DNA of 64,000 nt from Paracoccus sp. JM45 (GCF_003590715.1 NZ_QQVY01000002.1:240460-304459), one strand, 5' to 3'. Counted from the stretch's first letter, positions 29,771-39,259 are shown. Numbers and translations: made by a program. Notes: a model not told the origin generated them from the sequence alone.

Positions 29771-31635
29771 GCTGTTTTACGCATATGCATTTTTCCTGCA
29801 GCTATAAGAAGCGTCAAGGCAGCAGGCGTCATTCCCTCAATCTTAGCAGCATCAGCAAGTGTGTCTGGACGGGTTTCGGACAGTTTTTTTACAAGTTCGC
29901 CTGAAAGTCCACCAAGCTGAGTATAATCAAGATCGTTACTTAATCTGGTCTTTTCATTCGCTCTAATAGCAGCGGCATCCTTGCTCTGACGATCGCTATA
30001 TTGTGCATATAAAGCATCATTCCGAAGTTGATGAAGTGTTTCACGTGAAACCTCGCCAAGTTGCGGGACCAAATCGACTAGCTTATCAAATTCGATATCT
30101 ACCATTCCAAGGAGTGTAAAAACGGATCGCATTTGTCCGTCCAACCGAACTTTAAACCCAGCTTTCGACAATTCGTTTGGCGAGAACTTCATAGCGTCGA
30201 ACATAGTTCTTGACGTTAGGTATGCGTCTTGCCGTTTGCTAAATGAAGCCTCTCGCTCGGGGGTTATGCATCCGATTGAAAGACCAAGAGCTGTAAGTCG
30301 TTGATCCGCGTTATCCGCGCGTAGGCTTAACCTGAATTCTGCACGCGATGTGAACATACGATAGGGTTCTGTAACACCCTTCGAAACAAGATCATCAATC
30401 ATTACACCGATATAACTGTCTGCCCGGCTAAAAACCAAAGGTTCTTTATCCTGAGCATGTAGGGCAGCATTTAAACCGGCCGCAAGTCCCTGCCCCGCTG
30501 CTTCTTCATATCCTGTGGTCCCGTTGATCTGACCCGCCAAAAACAGACTTGAAATAGATTTGACTGACAAAGTTTTGTCCAGACTGGTCGGATCCACAAA
30601 ATCATACTCAACCGCATAGCCCGGCTGTAAAATGACCGCATTCTCCAACCCTGCGATCGAACGAACATATGCTTCTTGAACATCTGCCGGAAGCGAGGTC
30701 GAGATACCATTTGGATAGACCGTATGGTCATCTAGCCCTTCAGGCTCAAGAAATATCTGATGGGAAGTTTTGTCCGCAAATCTGACGACTTTATCCTCGA
30801 TTGATGGGCAATATCGCGGCCCACGACCGGCAATATGGCCACCGTACATCGCAGAACGGCCCAAGTTCTTCCTGATAATCTCATGAGTTTCAGAATTGGT
30901 ATGGGTAATCCCGCACGAAATCTGACGCGCTGATGGCTCGTGATTCATATACGAAAAAACTACAGGTTCTTCGTCGCCTGGCTGCATTTCAAGCCTATCC
31001 CAAGCAATAGTGCGGCCATCCAAACGAGGAGGTGTACCTGTCTTCAATCGTGAGAGTGGCAAATTGAATTTTGCCAGTGATACGGCCAGATCATTTGATG
31101 CATTATCACCCCAACGCCCGGATGGTTGGGAGACGTCGCCGATATGAATAACGCCGTTCAGGAATGTTCCAGTTGTTAAAATTGTCGCAGAAGACGTGAT
31201 TTCTGACCTATCAGTCAGTCTAACGCCGGTCACATTCGAAAAATCGCCTAGGAATTCCGATACTTCAGCAAATATCAAATCCAGCCTTGGATATGTGCTT
31301 ATTAATTTCCAAGCTTCCGCACGGTATATTGCGCGGTCCATTTGCGCCCGCGGCCCCTGCACTGCCGGACCTTTACGACGGTTTAACAAGCGGAACTGTA
31401 TACCTGCCTTATCAGCAATACGTCCCATAACGCCATCAAGTGCATCAACCTCTCGGACCAGATGACCTTTCCCAAGGCCACCAATTGCCGGGTTACATGA
31501 CAGGGTGCCAATATCTTCCTTACGCATTGTAATCAACGCAACGGAAGATCCCATACGAGCGGCTGCCGTAGCGGCCTCAAGCCCGGCATGTCCTGCACCA
31601 ATCACGATGACGTCGTAATGTTTCACGTGAAGCAA
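29767..31635 (-). CDS. mnmG: tRNA U34 carboxymethylaminomethyl modification enzyme MnmG
   Basis: A 622-residue MnmG (GidA): FAD motif [16 protein letters not shown], then TCNPAIGG-like [14 protein letters not shown] and a C-terminal tRNA-binding helical domain. With MnmE it installs the 5-carboxymethylaminomethyl group at wobble uridine 34. The start is TTG at 31635 (MLHVKHYD) or possibly the GTG three codons later; no ATG is available. A parS site overlaps the start codons and another lies near the 3' end. Confidence 0.96.
   Translation of the reverse strand: MLHVKHYDVIVIGAGHAGLEAATAAARMGSSVALITMRKEDIGTLSCNPAIGGLGKGHLVREVDALDGVMGRIADKAGIQFRLLNRRKGPAVQGPRAQMDRAIYRAEAWKLISTYPRLDLIFAEVSEFLGDFSNVTGVRLTDRSEITSSATILTTGTFLNGVIHIGDVSQPSGRWGDNASNDLAVSLAKFNLPLSRLKTGTPPRLDGRTIAWDRLEMQPGDEEPVVFSYMNHEPSARQISCGITHTNSETHEIIRKNLGRSAMYGGHIAGRGPRYCPSIEDKVVRFADKTSHQIFLEPEGLDDHTVYPNGISTSLPADVQEAYVRSIAGLENAVILQPGYAVEYDFVDPTSLDKTLSVKSISSLFLAGQINGTTGYEEAAGQGLAAGLNAALHAQDKEPLVFSRADSYIGVMIDDLVSKGVTEPYRMFTSRAEFRLSLRADNADQRLTALGLSIGCITPEREASFSKRQDAYLTSRTMFDAMKFSPNELSKAGFKVRLDGQMRSVFTLLGMVDIEFDKLVDLVPQLGEVSRETLHQLRNDALYAQYSDRQSKDAAAIRANEKTRLSNDLDYTQLGGLSGELVKKLSETRPDTLADAAKIEGMTPAALTLLIAAGKMHMRKTA
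30037..30052. promoter_or_regulatory. parS site 2
   Basis: TGTTTCACGTGAAACC, one mismatch at the last base of the consensus. It lies in the 3' part of mnmG, 290 bases from site 1, where it encodes VSRET. Confidence 0.92.
31619..31634. promoter_or_regulatory. parS site 3
   Basis: TGTTTCACGTGAAGCA, one internal mismatch (position 14). It covers the first codons of mnmG, about 3.1 kb from the proposed origin. Confidence 0.85.
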
Positions 31636-31638
31636 TCC

Positions 31639-32904
31639 CTATTTCCCGATGCAAAACGATGAGAATATCTTATCAAGATAGTCTTCCGCATCGATTCGTC
31701 CAAGTAATCTATCCAAGGCGTGATTGGCCTTGCGTAGGTGTTCTGCAAGAATTTCGACAGGTAGATTGTCGATGTCTGTCAGCGCCTCATGCGCCAATTG
31801 CAGTTCGTTTAGCTGACGCTCGTGACTAACGATACCGGCATTGGCCACGCGGACAGATAACATGTCGAAAATCTGCGTCAGCAAACTATCGACACCCTCG
31901 CCGGTCATGGATGACAATTCTAGTTGCTGGTTCGATTTGTGAAGATCACTTTTACTTTTTGCAACGATGTCTCCCTCGACATATAGGTCATCCACCGCAA
32001 AACCGTCTTCCGAAAGATGTATTCGAAGATCCGCCGCAACCGCCCTCGATTTTGCACGTTCGATACCGACGACCTCAACCTCGTCATTGGAAGTTCGCAA
32101 TCCTGCGGTATCCAGAATGGTAACAGGCAGTCCTTGAAGATCCATTCGTAATTCAATGACATCGCGGGTTGTACCGGCAACTGTCGAAACGATAGCAACA
32201 TCCCGCTTTGCTATCCTGTTCAAAAGACTTGATTTTCCAGCGTTTGGCGGGCCAACAATAGCCACTTCAAAACCCTGTCTGATCCGTTCTGCGCCGCTAA
32301 ATCCGTGAATTTCTTGTTCTATAGACTGTCTTAAATTTTCAAGCAGCGAATAGACTGCATCCGGAACATCGTCCGGAACTTCTTCATCAGCAAAGTCGAC
32401 ACTCACTTCGACGAATGCGCCGGCCTCTATTAACCAAGCCCGCCATTCCTCGGATTTTTGCGATAGCTCGCCGCCAATTGAACGCATGGCAAGTTTACGT
32501 TGGGCCTCGGTTTCGGCGGCCAGAAGATCGCCAAGCCCCTCGATTTCTGAAAGATCCATCCGGCCGTTCAAAAAAGCACGGCGTGTAAATTCTCCCGCTT
32601 CAGCAAAGCGAACACCAGCTGCCAGCAAAATCGCCGAAACTCGTTTAGAGATGACCGGGGCGCCATGAAGGTGCAACTCGGCAACTTCTTCACCAGTAAA
32701 GCTGCTTCCTGCGGCGAACCACATGGCCAGGACCTGATCCACGACTTCATTTTCGTCAAACAGATTGCGGAAATAGGCATGTCGGGGATTTGGCATGGAT
32801 CCAACCAATGCCTCTGCAGTCGACCGGGCACCATCGCCGCTCAGTCGAATTACAGAAACTCCCCCCCGCCCGGGCGGGGTGGCTTCGGCAAAAATCAGAT
32901 CCAT
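31639..32904 (-). CDS. mnmE: tRNA modification GTPase MnmE
   Basis: A 421-residue MnmE (TrmE): N-terminal tetrahydrofolate-binding domain starting MDLIFAEATPPGRGGVSVIR, then an embedded Ras-like G domain with GPPNAGKSSLLN near residue 220 and a DTAG switch (ILDTAGLR), and the terminal motif FCIGK whose cysteine is characteristic. Partner of MnmG, encoded three bases downstream. Somewhat short for the family (usually about 430-455). Confidence 0.96.
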   Translation of the reverse strand: MDLIFAEATPPGRGGVSVIRLSGDGARSTAEALVGSMPNPRHAYFRNLFDENEVVDQVLAMWFAAGSSFTGEEVAELHLHGAPVISKRVSAILLAAGVRFAEAGEFTRRAFLNGRMDLSEIEGLGDLLAAETEAQRKLAMRSIGGELSQKSEEWRAWLIEAGAFVEVSVDFADEEVPDDVPDAVYSLLENLRQSIEQEIHGFSGAERIRQGFEVAIVGPPNAGKSSLLNRIAKRDVAIVSTVAGTTRDVIELRMDLQGLPVTILDTAGLRTSNDEVEVVGIERAKSRAVAADLRIHLSEDGFAVDDLYVEGDIVAKSKSDLHKSNQQLELSSMTGEGVDSLLTQIFDMLSVRVANAGIVSHERQLNELQLAHEALTDIDNLPVEILAEHLRKANHALDRLLGRIDAEDYLDKIFSSFCIGK

Positions 32905-32916
32905 TAGCTAACCTCG

Positions 32917-34188
32917 TCAGGCGTTCATCGAATCGAAGAACTCTGAATTGCTTTTGGTTTGCTTCAGTTTTGAAATCAGGAACTCGACAGCATCGGTGGT
33001 GCCCATCGGGTTCAGGATTCGGCGTAGAAGGTAAGTCTTCTGCAAATCCTTGGCATTGACCAGCAGTTCTTCCTTACGCGTGCCCGATTTAAGGATATCC
33101 ATCGCCGGGAAAACGCGTTTATCGGCAACTTTGCGATCCAGAACGATCTCGCTGTTGCCTGTGCCTTTGAATTCCTCAAAGATCACTTCGTCCATCCGCG
33201 AACCGGTATCGATCAATGCAGTTGCGATAATCGTCAGGCTGCCGCCTTCTTCAATGTTACGAGCAGCACCGAAGAACCGTTTTGGACGCTGCAAGGCATT
33301 TGCGTCGACACCACCGGTCAACACTTTGCCGGAACTTGGCACAACGGTGTTGAACGCCCTACCAAGTCTTGTGATCGAATCAAGCAAGATGACGACATCT
33401 CGTTTATGCTCGACCAAACGCTTGGCCTTCTCGATCACCATTTCCGAGACTGCAACGTGGCGGCTGGCCGGTTCATCGAAGGTCGAGGAAACGACCTCGC
33501 CGCGCACACTGCGCTGCATGTCGGTGACTTCCTCGGGGCGTTCGTCGATCAACAAGACGATCAGATAGCACTCGGGGTGATTCTTTTCGATCGAATTGGC
33601 AATATTCTGCAGCAAAACGGTTTTACCGGTCCGCGGCGGCGCCACGATCAACGACCGCTGGCCCTTACCGATCGGGGCAACCAGATCGATGATCCGCGCA
33701 CTGCGGTCCTTGATCGTCGGATCCTCGATTTCCATCGTCAAACGGTCATTCGGGTAAAGCGGCGTCAAATTGTCGAAAGCCACCTTGTGGCGGGCCTTTT
33801 CAGGCGCCTCGAAGTTGATCTGTTCGACTTTCGTCAGTGCAAAATAGCGCTCGTTATCACCAGGCGCACGAATCACGCCCTCGACCGAGTCGCCGGTCCG
33901 CAGCGAATGCTGACGAATCATGTCGGGACTGACGTAAATATCATCCGGTCCGGGCAGATAGTTTGCCTCGGTCGACCGCAAAAAGCCGAACCCGTCCTGA
34001 ACAACCTCCAGAACGCCTTCGCCGCCGATATCCCAGCCCTCTTCGGCATGCTCTTTCAGGATCGAGAACATCATCTCGCCCTTACGCATGGTCGAAGCGT
34101 TCTCGATTTCCCATTCCTCTGCCATAGACAGCAGATCAGCCGGGCTTTTGGCTTTCAGATCGGAAAGATTGAGGCGTTCTTCGGTCAT
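32917..34188 (-). CDS. rho: Transcription termination factor Rho
   Basis: A 423-residue Rho. It has the N-terminal Rho domain ([15 protein letters not shown]), an OB-fold RNA-binding region (DGFGFLRS), and an ATPase with Walker [11 protein letters not shown] and the [12 protein letters not shown] block. A hexameric RNA helicase that ends transcription and limits antisense transcripts. It lies 12 bases upstream of mnmE on the same strand. Confidence 0.97.
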   Translation of the reverse strand: MTEERLNLSDLKAKSPADLLSMAEEWEIENASTMRKGEMMFSILKEHAEEGWDIGGEGVLEVVQDGFGFLRSTEANYLPGPDDIYVSPDMIRQHSLRTGDSVEGVIRAPGDNERYFALTKVEQINFEAPEKARHKVAFDNLTPLYPNDRLTMEIEDPTIKDRSARIIDLVAPIGKGQRSLIVAPPRTGKTVLLQNIANSIEKNHPECYLIVLLIDERPEEVTDMQRSVRGEVVSSTFDEPASRHVAVSEMVIEKAKRLVEHKRDVVILLDSITRLGRAFNTVVPSSGKVLTGGVDANALQRPKRFFGAARNIEEGGSLTIIATALIDTGSRMDEVIFEEFKGTGNSEIVLDRKVADKRVFPAMDILKSGTRKEELLVNAKDLQKTYLLRRILNPMGTTDAVEFLISKLKQTKSNSEFFDSMNA

Positions 34189-34205
34189 ATTGGCGCATAC
34201 TTTCG

Positions 34206-34227
34206 GCCGTCCAATATGTCGGACGGC
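34206..34227. repeat. Stem-loop in the rho leader
   Basis: A perfect 7-bp stem (34206-34212 with 34221-34227) lies 17 bases upstream of the rho start, in the gap after hemJ. No T-run. It may be a leader element of rho, which is often autoregulated by attenuation, but that is inference. Confidence 0.35.
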
Positions 34228-34315
34228 GAAGAAAAAGTGTTCTGGGAATCCTGCACCGGACGGTCAGGGTTGCGGGGCATTTAATCCGCCCCCCGCCACG
34301 AGTCAATCTTTACGA

Positions 34316-34762
34316 TCAGAACTTGACGATAACCGCCAGAACGATCCCGACCATCAAAAACGTCGGTAATTCGTTCATCATCCTGTAATTCCTGCCTGAT
34401 TTCGCCTTTTGAACGGCCAAATTCCGGCGTTCACGGGCACACCACATGTGAAACCAGGTCATTCCCAAGACGCATCCGGCCTTCACCCAGGGCCAGGTCA
34501 GTGACCAATCGATGATTCCCGGCGTCATCACCAAGGTCAAACCGCTGATCCATGTCGCAACCATCGCCGGATTCATGATCAGACGCAGCAATTTGTCCTC
34601 CATGATGACGAAACTGGACGCCGGTTCCGCCGGATTCGCACCACGTTCTGCGTGATAGACGAATAATCTGGGCAAATAGAACACGCCTGCCATCCAGGAA
34701 ATGACGGACATGACGTGAAACGCCTTCACATAGGGATAGATTATCAAAAGCCAGTCGAACAT
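34316..34762 (-). CDS. hemJ: Protoporphyrinogen oxidase HemJ
   Basis: A 148-residue membrane protein with four hydrophobic segments and the HemJ/UPF0093 pattern KAFHVMSVISWMAGVFYLPRLFVYH, whose histidines are conserved and thought to bind heme. It oxidises protoporphyrinogen IX in bacteria lacking HemG/HemY. The ATG at 34762 is preferred, with GAGG five bases upstream; the longer frame to 34783 is not needed. It is the last gene before the proposed origin. Confidence 0.9.
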   Translation of the reverse strand: MFDWLLIIYPYVKAFHVMSVISWMAGVFYLPRLFVYHAERGANPAEPASSFVIMEDKLLRLIMNPAMVATWISGLTLVMTPGIIDWSLTWPWVKAGCVLGMTWFHMWCARERRNLAVQKAKSGRNYRMMNELPTFLMVGIVLAVIVKF

Positions 34763-34827
34763 GCGCACCTCTCTCCTTCTCACTTAAATAAAAGAAAAGA
34801 GAAAAGGAATGTTGTTGAAGTAGGGGC

Positions 34828-34836
34828 TGTGGATAG
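34828..34836 (-). promoter_or_regulatory. DnaA box (one mismatch)
   Basis: TGTGGATAG on the plus strand, one mismatch to the reverse complement of TTATCCACA, at the left of the proposed origin. Confidence 0.6.
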
Positions 34837-34881
34837 GAGGATTTCTGTGTTCTTCACTGGCAAATCCCCAGAATCAAAAGC

Positions 34882-34890
34882 TGTGGATAA
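34882..34890 (-). promoter_or_regulatory. DnaA box (perfect)
   Basis: TGTGGATAA, the exact reverse complement of the strong box TTATCCACA, within the AT-rich segment. Confidence 0.85.
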
Positions 34891-34946
34891 ATGTGTTGAA
34901 AATTAATCCTGTGAAAAGAAAATCTTTTGTAAACAAAGTTATCTTG

Positions 34947-34955
34947 TGTGGATAA
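34947..34955 (-). promoter_or_regulatory. DnaA box (perfect)
   Basis: A second exact TGTGGATAA, 65 bases from the first and in the same orientation, followed by AT-rich sequence. Confidence 0.85.
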
Positions 34956-35016
34956 TTTTGAGGATAATGATTTGGCGACAGATTCGCCCACAGATTCGGT
35001 GTTTTGCGAAATCAAG

Positions 35017-35034
35017 TTATGCACTTGTGGATGA
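35017..35034. promoter_or_regulatory. Two adjacent weak DnaA boxes
   Basis: TTATGCACT (35017-35025, plus) and TGTGGATGA (35026-35034, minus) abut head to head, each close to the consensus TTATNCACA. A further poorer match, CTGTCCACA, is at 35131. Confidence 0.5.
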
Positions 35035-35278
35035 CAGGGGTGTGTTCGTCCTTTGTTTCAGGGCGAAAATCAGCCACCGACAGGGCTTGACCGACTTGCC
35101 ACCAAGTGCCGGACCGATTCCCCCCGCAATCTGTCCACAGGGTTCACGGTGAATGCGTGAAGCGCTTGCGCGCCTTCACGGCCACAGGGACAAATCTTGT
35201 GTATTCTTTGATCTTTTTCCGGCGTGATTTGGGCCATAGTCTGACGGACACCATGAACCGCGAACAACAAAGTCCCCC

Positions 35279-36133
35279 ATGACCGACGATATGCCAGCCA
35301 ATCCGATCATCCATGCCCCGCTTGCGGGGGTTATCGGGATGCCGATCGCCTATTCCCAGTCACCGCGACTTCACGGACATTGGCTGTCCCGATACGGATT
35401 GGCGGGGCATTATGTGCCCATCCCTGTCATGCCGGAACATCTGGCCGAGGTTCTGCGCGTTCTGCCGCGTGCCGGTTTTGTCGGAGCGAACGTGACGATC
35501 CCCCATAAAGAGGCGGTTCTGACCCTTGCCGATACCGTCACAGACCGTGCCGCGTTAATCGGCGCGGCAAATACATTGATTTTCCGGTCCGACGGGAAGA
35601 TCCATGCCGATAACACCGATGGATACGGCTTCATTGCAAATATCCGACAGAAAGCCCCCGATTGGCAGCCCGATGCCGGCCCTGCGGCGGTGATCGGTGC
35701 CGGTGGGGCGGCGCGGGCCGTGGTTGCCTCGCTTCTGGACAGTGGCGTGAAGGAACTGCGGATCTCGAACCGGACGCGCTTGCGGGCCGAACAGATCAAG
35801 GCGGAATTCGGCGCAAGACTGGTCGTTTATGACTGGGCGCAGGTCGGCAATATGCTGGAAGGGGCGACAACCGTCGTCAATGCAACATCGCTTGGAATGA
35901 AGGGAAAACAGCCGCTGCGGGTGCCAATGGATGCGCTGTCGCCGGGCACATTGGTCACCGATCTGGTCTATATCCCGCTGATGACCCCTTTCCTGACCGA
36001 GGCCGAGGCCCGCGGATGCCGCATCGTCGATGGTCTTGGCATGTTGCTGCATCAGGCAGCCCCCGGTTTCGAACGCTGGTTCGGGCGTCGCCCCGATGTC
36101 GATGACGAAGCCCGCCGGATCATGTTGGAATGA
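35279..36133 (+). CDS. aroE: Shikimate dehydrogenase
   Basis: A 284-residue AroE: substrate domain with PIAYSQSPRLHG, NVTIPHKE (catalytic lysine) and DNTDGYGF, then an NADP-binding GAGGAARAVVASL motif. It reduces 3-dehydroshikimate to shikimate in aromatic amino-acid synthesis. First gene right of the origin, in an overlapping run with coaE and dnaQ. Confidence 0.96.
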   Translation: MTDDMPANPIIHAPLAGVIGMPIAYSQSPRLHGHWLSRYGLAGHYVPIPVMPEHLAEVLRVLPRAGFVGANVTIPHKEAVLTLADTVTDRAALIGAANTLIFRSDGKIHADNTDGYGFIANIRQKAPDWQPDAGPAAVIGAGGAARAVVASLLDSGVKELRISNRTRLRAEQIKAEFGARLVVYDWAQVGNMLEGATTVVNATSLGMKGKQPLRVPMDALSPGTLVTDLVYIPLMTPFLTEAEARGCRIVDGLGMLLHQAAPGFERWFGRRPDVDDEARRIMLE

Positions 36134-36717
36134 CCTATCGTCTGGGCCTCACCGGCAGCATCGGCATGGGAAAATCGACAACCGCGCAGATGTTCCGCGA
36201 TCTGGGACACCCCGTCTGGGATGCGGATGAAGCCGTCCACCGGCTTTATGCCGAACAGGGGGCCGCCGTTGCGCCGGTGTCCGCGATGTTCCCAACAGCT
36301 TTGGCAGGTGGGCTGATTGATCGCGCGGCGCTGAAACAGGTCTTGGCGCAAGATCCCTCGGCCCTGGCGCGGCTTGAGGGGATCGTCCATCCGCTGGTCG
36401 CCCGCGACCGGCAGGATTTTATCGACATGCATGCGGATGCGCCTTTGGTGGTTCTGGATATTCCGCTGTTGTTCGAAAGCGCATCGCCGCCGGAACTGGA
36501 CGGTATCGCAGTGGTTTCCACCGATAAACAGACACAGCGGGCGCGTGTCAGGGCACGGTCGGGAATGACCGATGACACCTTTGCGATGATCCTTGCACGC
36601 CAGATGCCCGATGCCGATAAACGAGCCCGCGCCGATTGGATCATCCCGACCGATACGTTAGAGGGCGCGAAAAACGCTGTTGAAGCCATTCTTGGAAAGG
36701 TCATCCCCCATGCGTGA
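36130..36717 (+). CDS. coaE: Dephospho-CoA kinase
   Basis: A 195-residue kinase with P-loop [11 protein letters not shown] and the acceptor segment [11 protein letters not shown]. It phosphorylates dephospho-CoA in the last step of CoA synthesis. Overlaps aroE by four bases and dnaQ by eight. Confidence 0.95.
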   Translation: MTYRLGLTGSIGMGKSTTAQMFRDLGHPVWDADEAVHRLYAEQGAAVAPVSAMFPTALAGGLIDRAALKQVLAQDPSALARLEGIVHPLVARDRQDFIDMHADAPLVVLDIPLLFESASPPELDGIAVVSTDKQTQRARVRARSGMTDDTFAMILARQMPDADKRARADWIIPTDTLEGAKNAVEAILGKVIPHA

Positions 36718-37411
36718 GATCGTTCTGGACACGGAAACCACCGGTTTTGACGCCGAAAACGGCGACCGTATCGTCGAAATCGGCGCGTTAGAGCTGTTCA
36801 ACCATCTGCCGACCGGCAAAACCTTCCATGTCTATATCAACCCCGAACGCACGATGCCCAAAGGGGCCTTTGATGTTCACGGTCTGGGTGACGAATTCCT
36901 GAGTGATAAGCCGAAGTTCGCGGCTATTGCCCAAGGGTTTGTCGATTTTATTGCCGATGATGCCAAGCTGGTTATTCATAACGCCAGCTTCGATATGAAA
37001 TTCCTGAACGCCGAACTGAAACGCGCGGGTTTTCCGGTCATTCCCTATGAAAGGGCGCTGGATACGCTGATGCTGGCGCGGGAAAAATTCCCCGGCTCGC
37101 CCGCGACGCTGGATGCCTTGTGCCGGCGTTTCGGGGTCGACAACTCGAATCGTGAACTGCACGGAGCTTTGCTGGACAGTGAATTGCTGGCCGAGGTCTA
37201 TCTGGAACTGATCGGCGGTCGCCAGCCCGATCTGATACTGGCGCAGGCCAAGAACGAGGATGATAGCCCTGTCGACGGCCAGATGCGTCCACGTGCCGCG
37301 CGTCCAAAACCCTTGCCCGGTCGTTTAACCGAAGCCGAGGCGGCAGCACATACCGCCTTTGTGGCCAAACTGGGCGAGGAATCGGTCTGGGCGCGGTACG
37401 ATCCGGCCTAA
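36710..37411 (+). CDS. dnaQ: DNA polymerase III epsilon subunit
   Basis: A 233-residue 3'-5' proofreading exonuclease with Exo[11 protein letters not shown], Exo[13 protein letters not shown] and Exo[18 protein letters not shown], and a C-terminal tail that should bind the alpha subunit. The ATG at 36710 lies just before the fold; an upstream frame start at 36680 is inside coaE and not needed. Position next to oriC is conserved in alphaproteobacteria, though secB usually follows and is absent here. Confidence 0.95.
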   Translation: MREIVLDTETTGFDAENGDRIVEIGALELFNHLPTGKTFHVYINPERTMPKGAFDVHGLGDEFLSDKPKFAAIAQGFVDFIADDAKLVIHNASFDMKFLNAELKRAGFPVIPYERALDTLMLAREKFPGSPATLDALCRRFGVDNSNRELHGALLDSELLAEVYLELIGGRQPDLILAQAKNEDDSPVDGQMRPRAARPKPLPGRLTEAEAAAHTAFVAKLGEESVWARYDPA

Positions 37412-37462
37412 GGGGCAGGCTTGCCCCATAAGACTGCGGGCAAAAACAGGAAACGGGGTACC

Positions 37463-38347
37463 ATGTTTGGCTGGCTAAGGGACATCGGCAGTTTCTGGGG
37501 TGCCATTTTCGAGCGGATGGACCAGACCCATATGACCCTGATCGCAGCAGGCGTCGCCTTCTATGGGATGTTTGCAGTTTTCCCCGGACTTGCCGCCATT
37601 ATCGCCTTATGGAGCCTGTGGTTCGATCCTGCCGTCGTTCTGACCTATCTGAACGTTGCACATGAGTTTCTACCTGACGGAGCCTCGACGATCGTCGATG
37701 ATCAGGTGAATTCTTTGACATCTAACGGGCAGACATCGGTGGGCTGGACCTCGTTTCTGTCCTTCATGATCGCGACGATCGCTGCGCGTGCAGGGGTCGA
37801 CGCGCTGATCCGGGGTCTGAATGCGGCCTATGGGGTCAGGGCACATTCGACGATATTCGGTTTCGTGCTGGCCTATGGGCTGACGCTGGTCATTGTGGGG
37901 ATATCGCTGGCCGGATTGGCAACCATCGTAATTATCCCGATTTTCCTGAATTTTTTCGTCATCGCGCCGGTCCGGTCGATCATGGTGACGGCGCTGCCTT
38001 GGGCAGGAATGTTCCTGCTGGTGATCCTGACAATTGGCGTGTTGTACCGCTATGGTCCCAACGTCAAAACGCCACGGACGCCGATTTTCACATGGGGGGC
38101 CTTGGCTGCGGCCTTGCTGTGGGCGGCAGGATCAATTGCCTTTTCGGCCTATCTTGGCAGTTTCAACAGCTATAACCGCATCTATGGGTCTATCGGTACG
38201 GTGGTCGCCCTGTTGATGTGGCTGTATCTGGCGGGGTTTTCAGTGCTGCTGGGGGCCTTGATCAATGTCGAACTGGCCCGCCGCCGCCGTCTGCGTAAAG
38301 CACGCGAGGCGCGGAAGGGTTTTGTCGAAGCAGTAGCACAGAAATAG
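37463..38347 (+). CDS. YihY/BrkB-family inner-membrane protein
   Basis: A 294-residue protein with about six membrane segments and the YihY pattern: HMTLIAAGVAFYGMFAVFPGLA at the start, GVDALIRGLNAAYGV in the middle, and GSIGTVVALLMWLYLAGFSVLLGALIN-type sequence near the end. Once called ribonuclease BN in error; function unknown. ATG at 37463 has GGGG seven bases upstream. It ends in a strong hairpin. Confidence 0.9.
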   Translation: MFGWLRDIGSFWGAIFERMDQTHMTLIAAGVAFYGMFAVFPGLAAIIALWSLWFDPAVVLTYLNVAHEFLPDGASTIVDDQVNSLTSNGQTSVGWTSFLSFMIATIAARAGVDALIRGLNAAYGVRAHSTIFGFVLAYGLTLVIVGISLAGLATIVIIPIFLNFFVIAPVRSIMVTALPWAGMFLLVILTIGVLYRYGPNVKTPRTPIFTWGALAAALLWAAGSIAFSAYLGSFNSYNRIYGSIGTVVALLMWLYLAGFSVLLGALINVELARRRRLRKAREARKGFVEAVAQK

Positions 38348-38353
38348 CAAAAA

Positions 38354-38375
38354 AAGGCGCCCCGAGGGGCGCCTT
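38354..38375. terminator. Bidirectional terminator between yihY-like gene and phyR
   Basis: A 10-bp arm (38354-38363) pairs with 38366-38375 around a tight loop. On the minus strand the stem is followed by a run of seven Ts, ideal for ending phyR. The plus strand also has a T-rich tail. Confidence 0.85.
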
Positions 38376-38399
38376 ATTGATCATAACATGGTGCTGGGC

Positions 38400-39203
38400 T
38401 TATGCCTGCAACCCTTCGGTCGAGGCAAAGAACATGGCTTGGCTGACTGCCGAACGGACCTGTTCCTCGCTGTAAGGTTTGGAAATCAGGAAAGCCGGTT
38501 CCGGACGGTCGCCCGTCAGCAGGCGTTCGGGGAATGCGGTGATGAAGATCACCGGAATGTCGCCCATGCTGCCCAGCAATTCGTTGACAGCGTCCACGCC
38601 CGACGATCCGTCCGCCAGCTGAATATCTGCCAGAATCAGGTCGGGACGCTGTTTGCCTGCCAGATCGATGGCTGCGGTATGGGTGCGTGCGACGCCTGTA
38701 ACCTCATGGCCCATGGCCTGTACGATGCCTTTCAGGTCCATCGCGATGATCATCTCGTCCTCGATCACCATGACCTTGCCACGCAGGGTGCTGCCCATTT
38801 CGTTCAGGGCGATCTGGACCAGTTCCTCTGCCTCGGCGGTGTCGATCTGCATCACGCGGGCGATCTGATCGGTCCGCAATTCCTCGATCGTGCGCAAAAG
38901 CAATGCTTCACGTGAATTCGGCGTCAGGCCACGCAGGTGGTCTTGTGCGCGACGTTCACGGGCCGACATATCAGCCTCTTCCACGGGCTGGCCGGAACTT
39001 TGCCAGATTGCATGGAAGGTCTTGAACAGCGCGATACGCAGATCGTCTTCACCATCAAGCACGCTCCGGTCGGATAGAATAGCCTCGAGCGTGGCGGCCG
39101 CATAATTGTCACCAGCACTCTGGCTTCCGGTCAATGCGCGCGCGTAACGCCGCAAGAATGGAAGCTGTTTGCCAATGGATTGGGCCAGATCTGCTGCAGT
39201 CAT
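38400..39203 (-). CDS. phyR: General stress response regulator PhyR
   Basis: A 267-residue protein with the reversed architecture of PhyR: an N-terminal sigma-like domain (residues ~1-130, LRRYARALTGSQSAGDNY, LTPNSREALLLRTIEEL) and a C-terminal receiver with KVMVIEDE, phospho-acceptor Asp193 in LILADIQL and the lysine in ISKPY. When phosphorylated it binds NepR and frees EcfG. The ATG at 39203 with AGGA seven bases upstream is preferred over the overlapping GTG at 39206. Divergent from nepR-ecfG. Confidence 0.95.
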   Translation of the reverse strand: MTAADLAQSIGKQLPFLRRYARALTGSQSAGDNYAAATLEAILSDRSVLDGEDDLRIALFKTFHAIWQSSGQPVEEADMSARERRAQDHLRGLTPNSREALLLRTIEELRTDQIARVMQIDTAEAEELVQIALNEMGSTLRGKVMVIEDEMIIAMDLKGIVQAMGHEVTGVARTHTAAIDLAGKQRPDLILADIQLADGSSGVDAVNELLGSMGDIPVIFITAFPERLLTGDRPEPAFLISKPYSEEQVRSAVSQAMFFASTEGLQA

Positions 39204-39233
39204 CACACAGTCCTTTTAATTCGTATATTGCAA

Positions 39234-39259
39234 GGAACCATCTAGACCCCCTATCGGTT
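39234..39259 (+). promoter_or_regulatory. Probable EcfG-dependent promoter of nepR-ecfG
   Basis: GGAACC at 39234 and CGGTT at 39255-39259 (18 bases between GGAAC and GTT) match the GGAAC-N16/17-cGTT pattern known for EcfG-type sigma factors. The -10 ends 41 bases before the nepR ATG. This would make the locus autoregulatory, as in related bacteria. Confidence 0.7.

Larger units (their letters stand above)
34763..35278. other. Probable chromosomal replication origin (oriC)
   Basis: A 516-base non-coding gap where gene direction flips: every gene from 34762 back to 27497 runs left and 35279 to 38347 runs right. Two perfect DnaA boxes (TGTGGATAA) at 34882 and 34947 and at least three near matches are present. 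The 34861-34980 segment is very AT-rich (20/60 and 18/60 GC in two lines), suitable for unwinding. Flanking genes (rho, mnmE, mnmG, rsmG, parAB on one side, aroE, coaE, dnaQ on the other) match the alphaproteobacterial origin order. Four GANTC sites (34871, 34981, 34992, 35116) could be CcrM methylation targets. Confidence 0.85.

Noticed and set aside
34946-35152. Open frame inside the proposed origin
   Set aside because: Sixty-eight codons, no recognisable product, no ribosome-binding site, and it contains DnaA boxes. Treated as non-coding.
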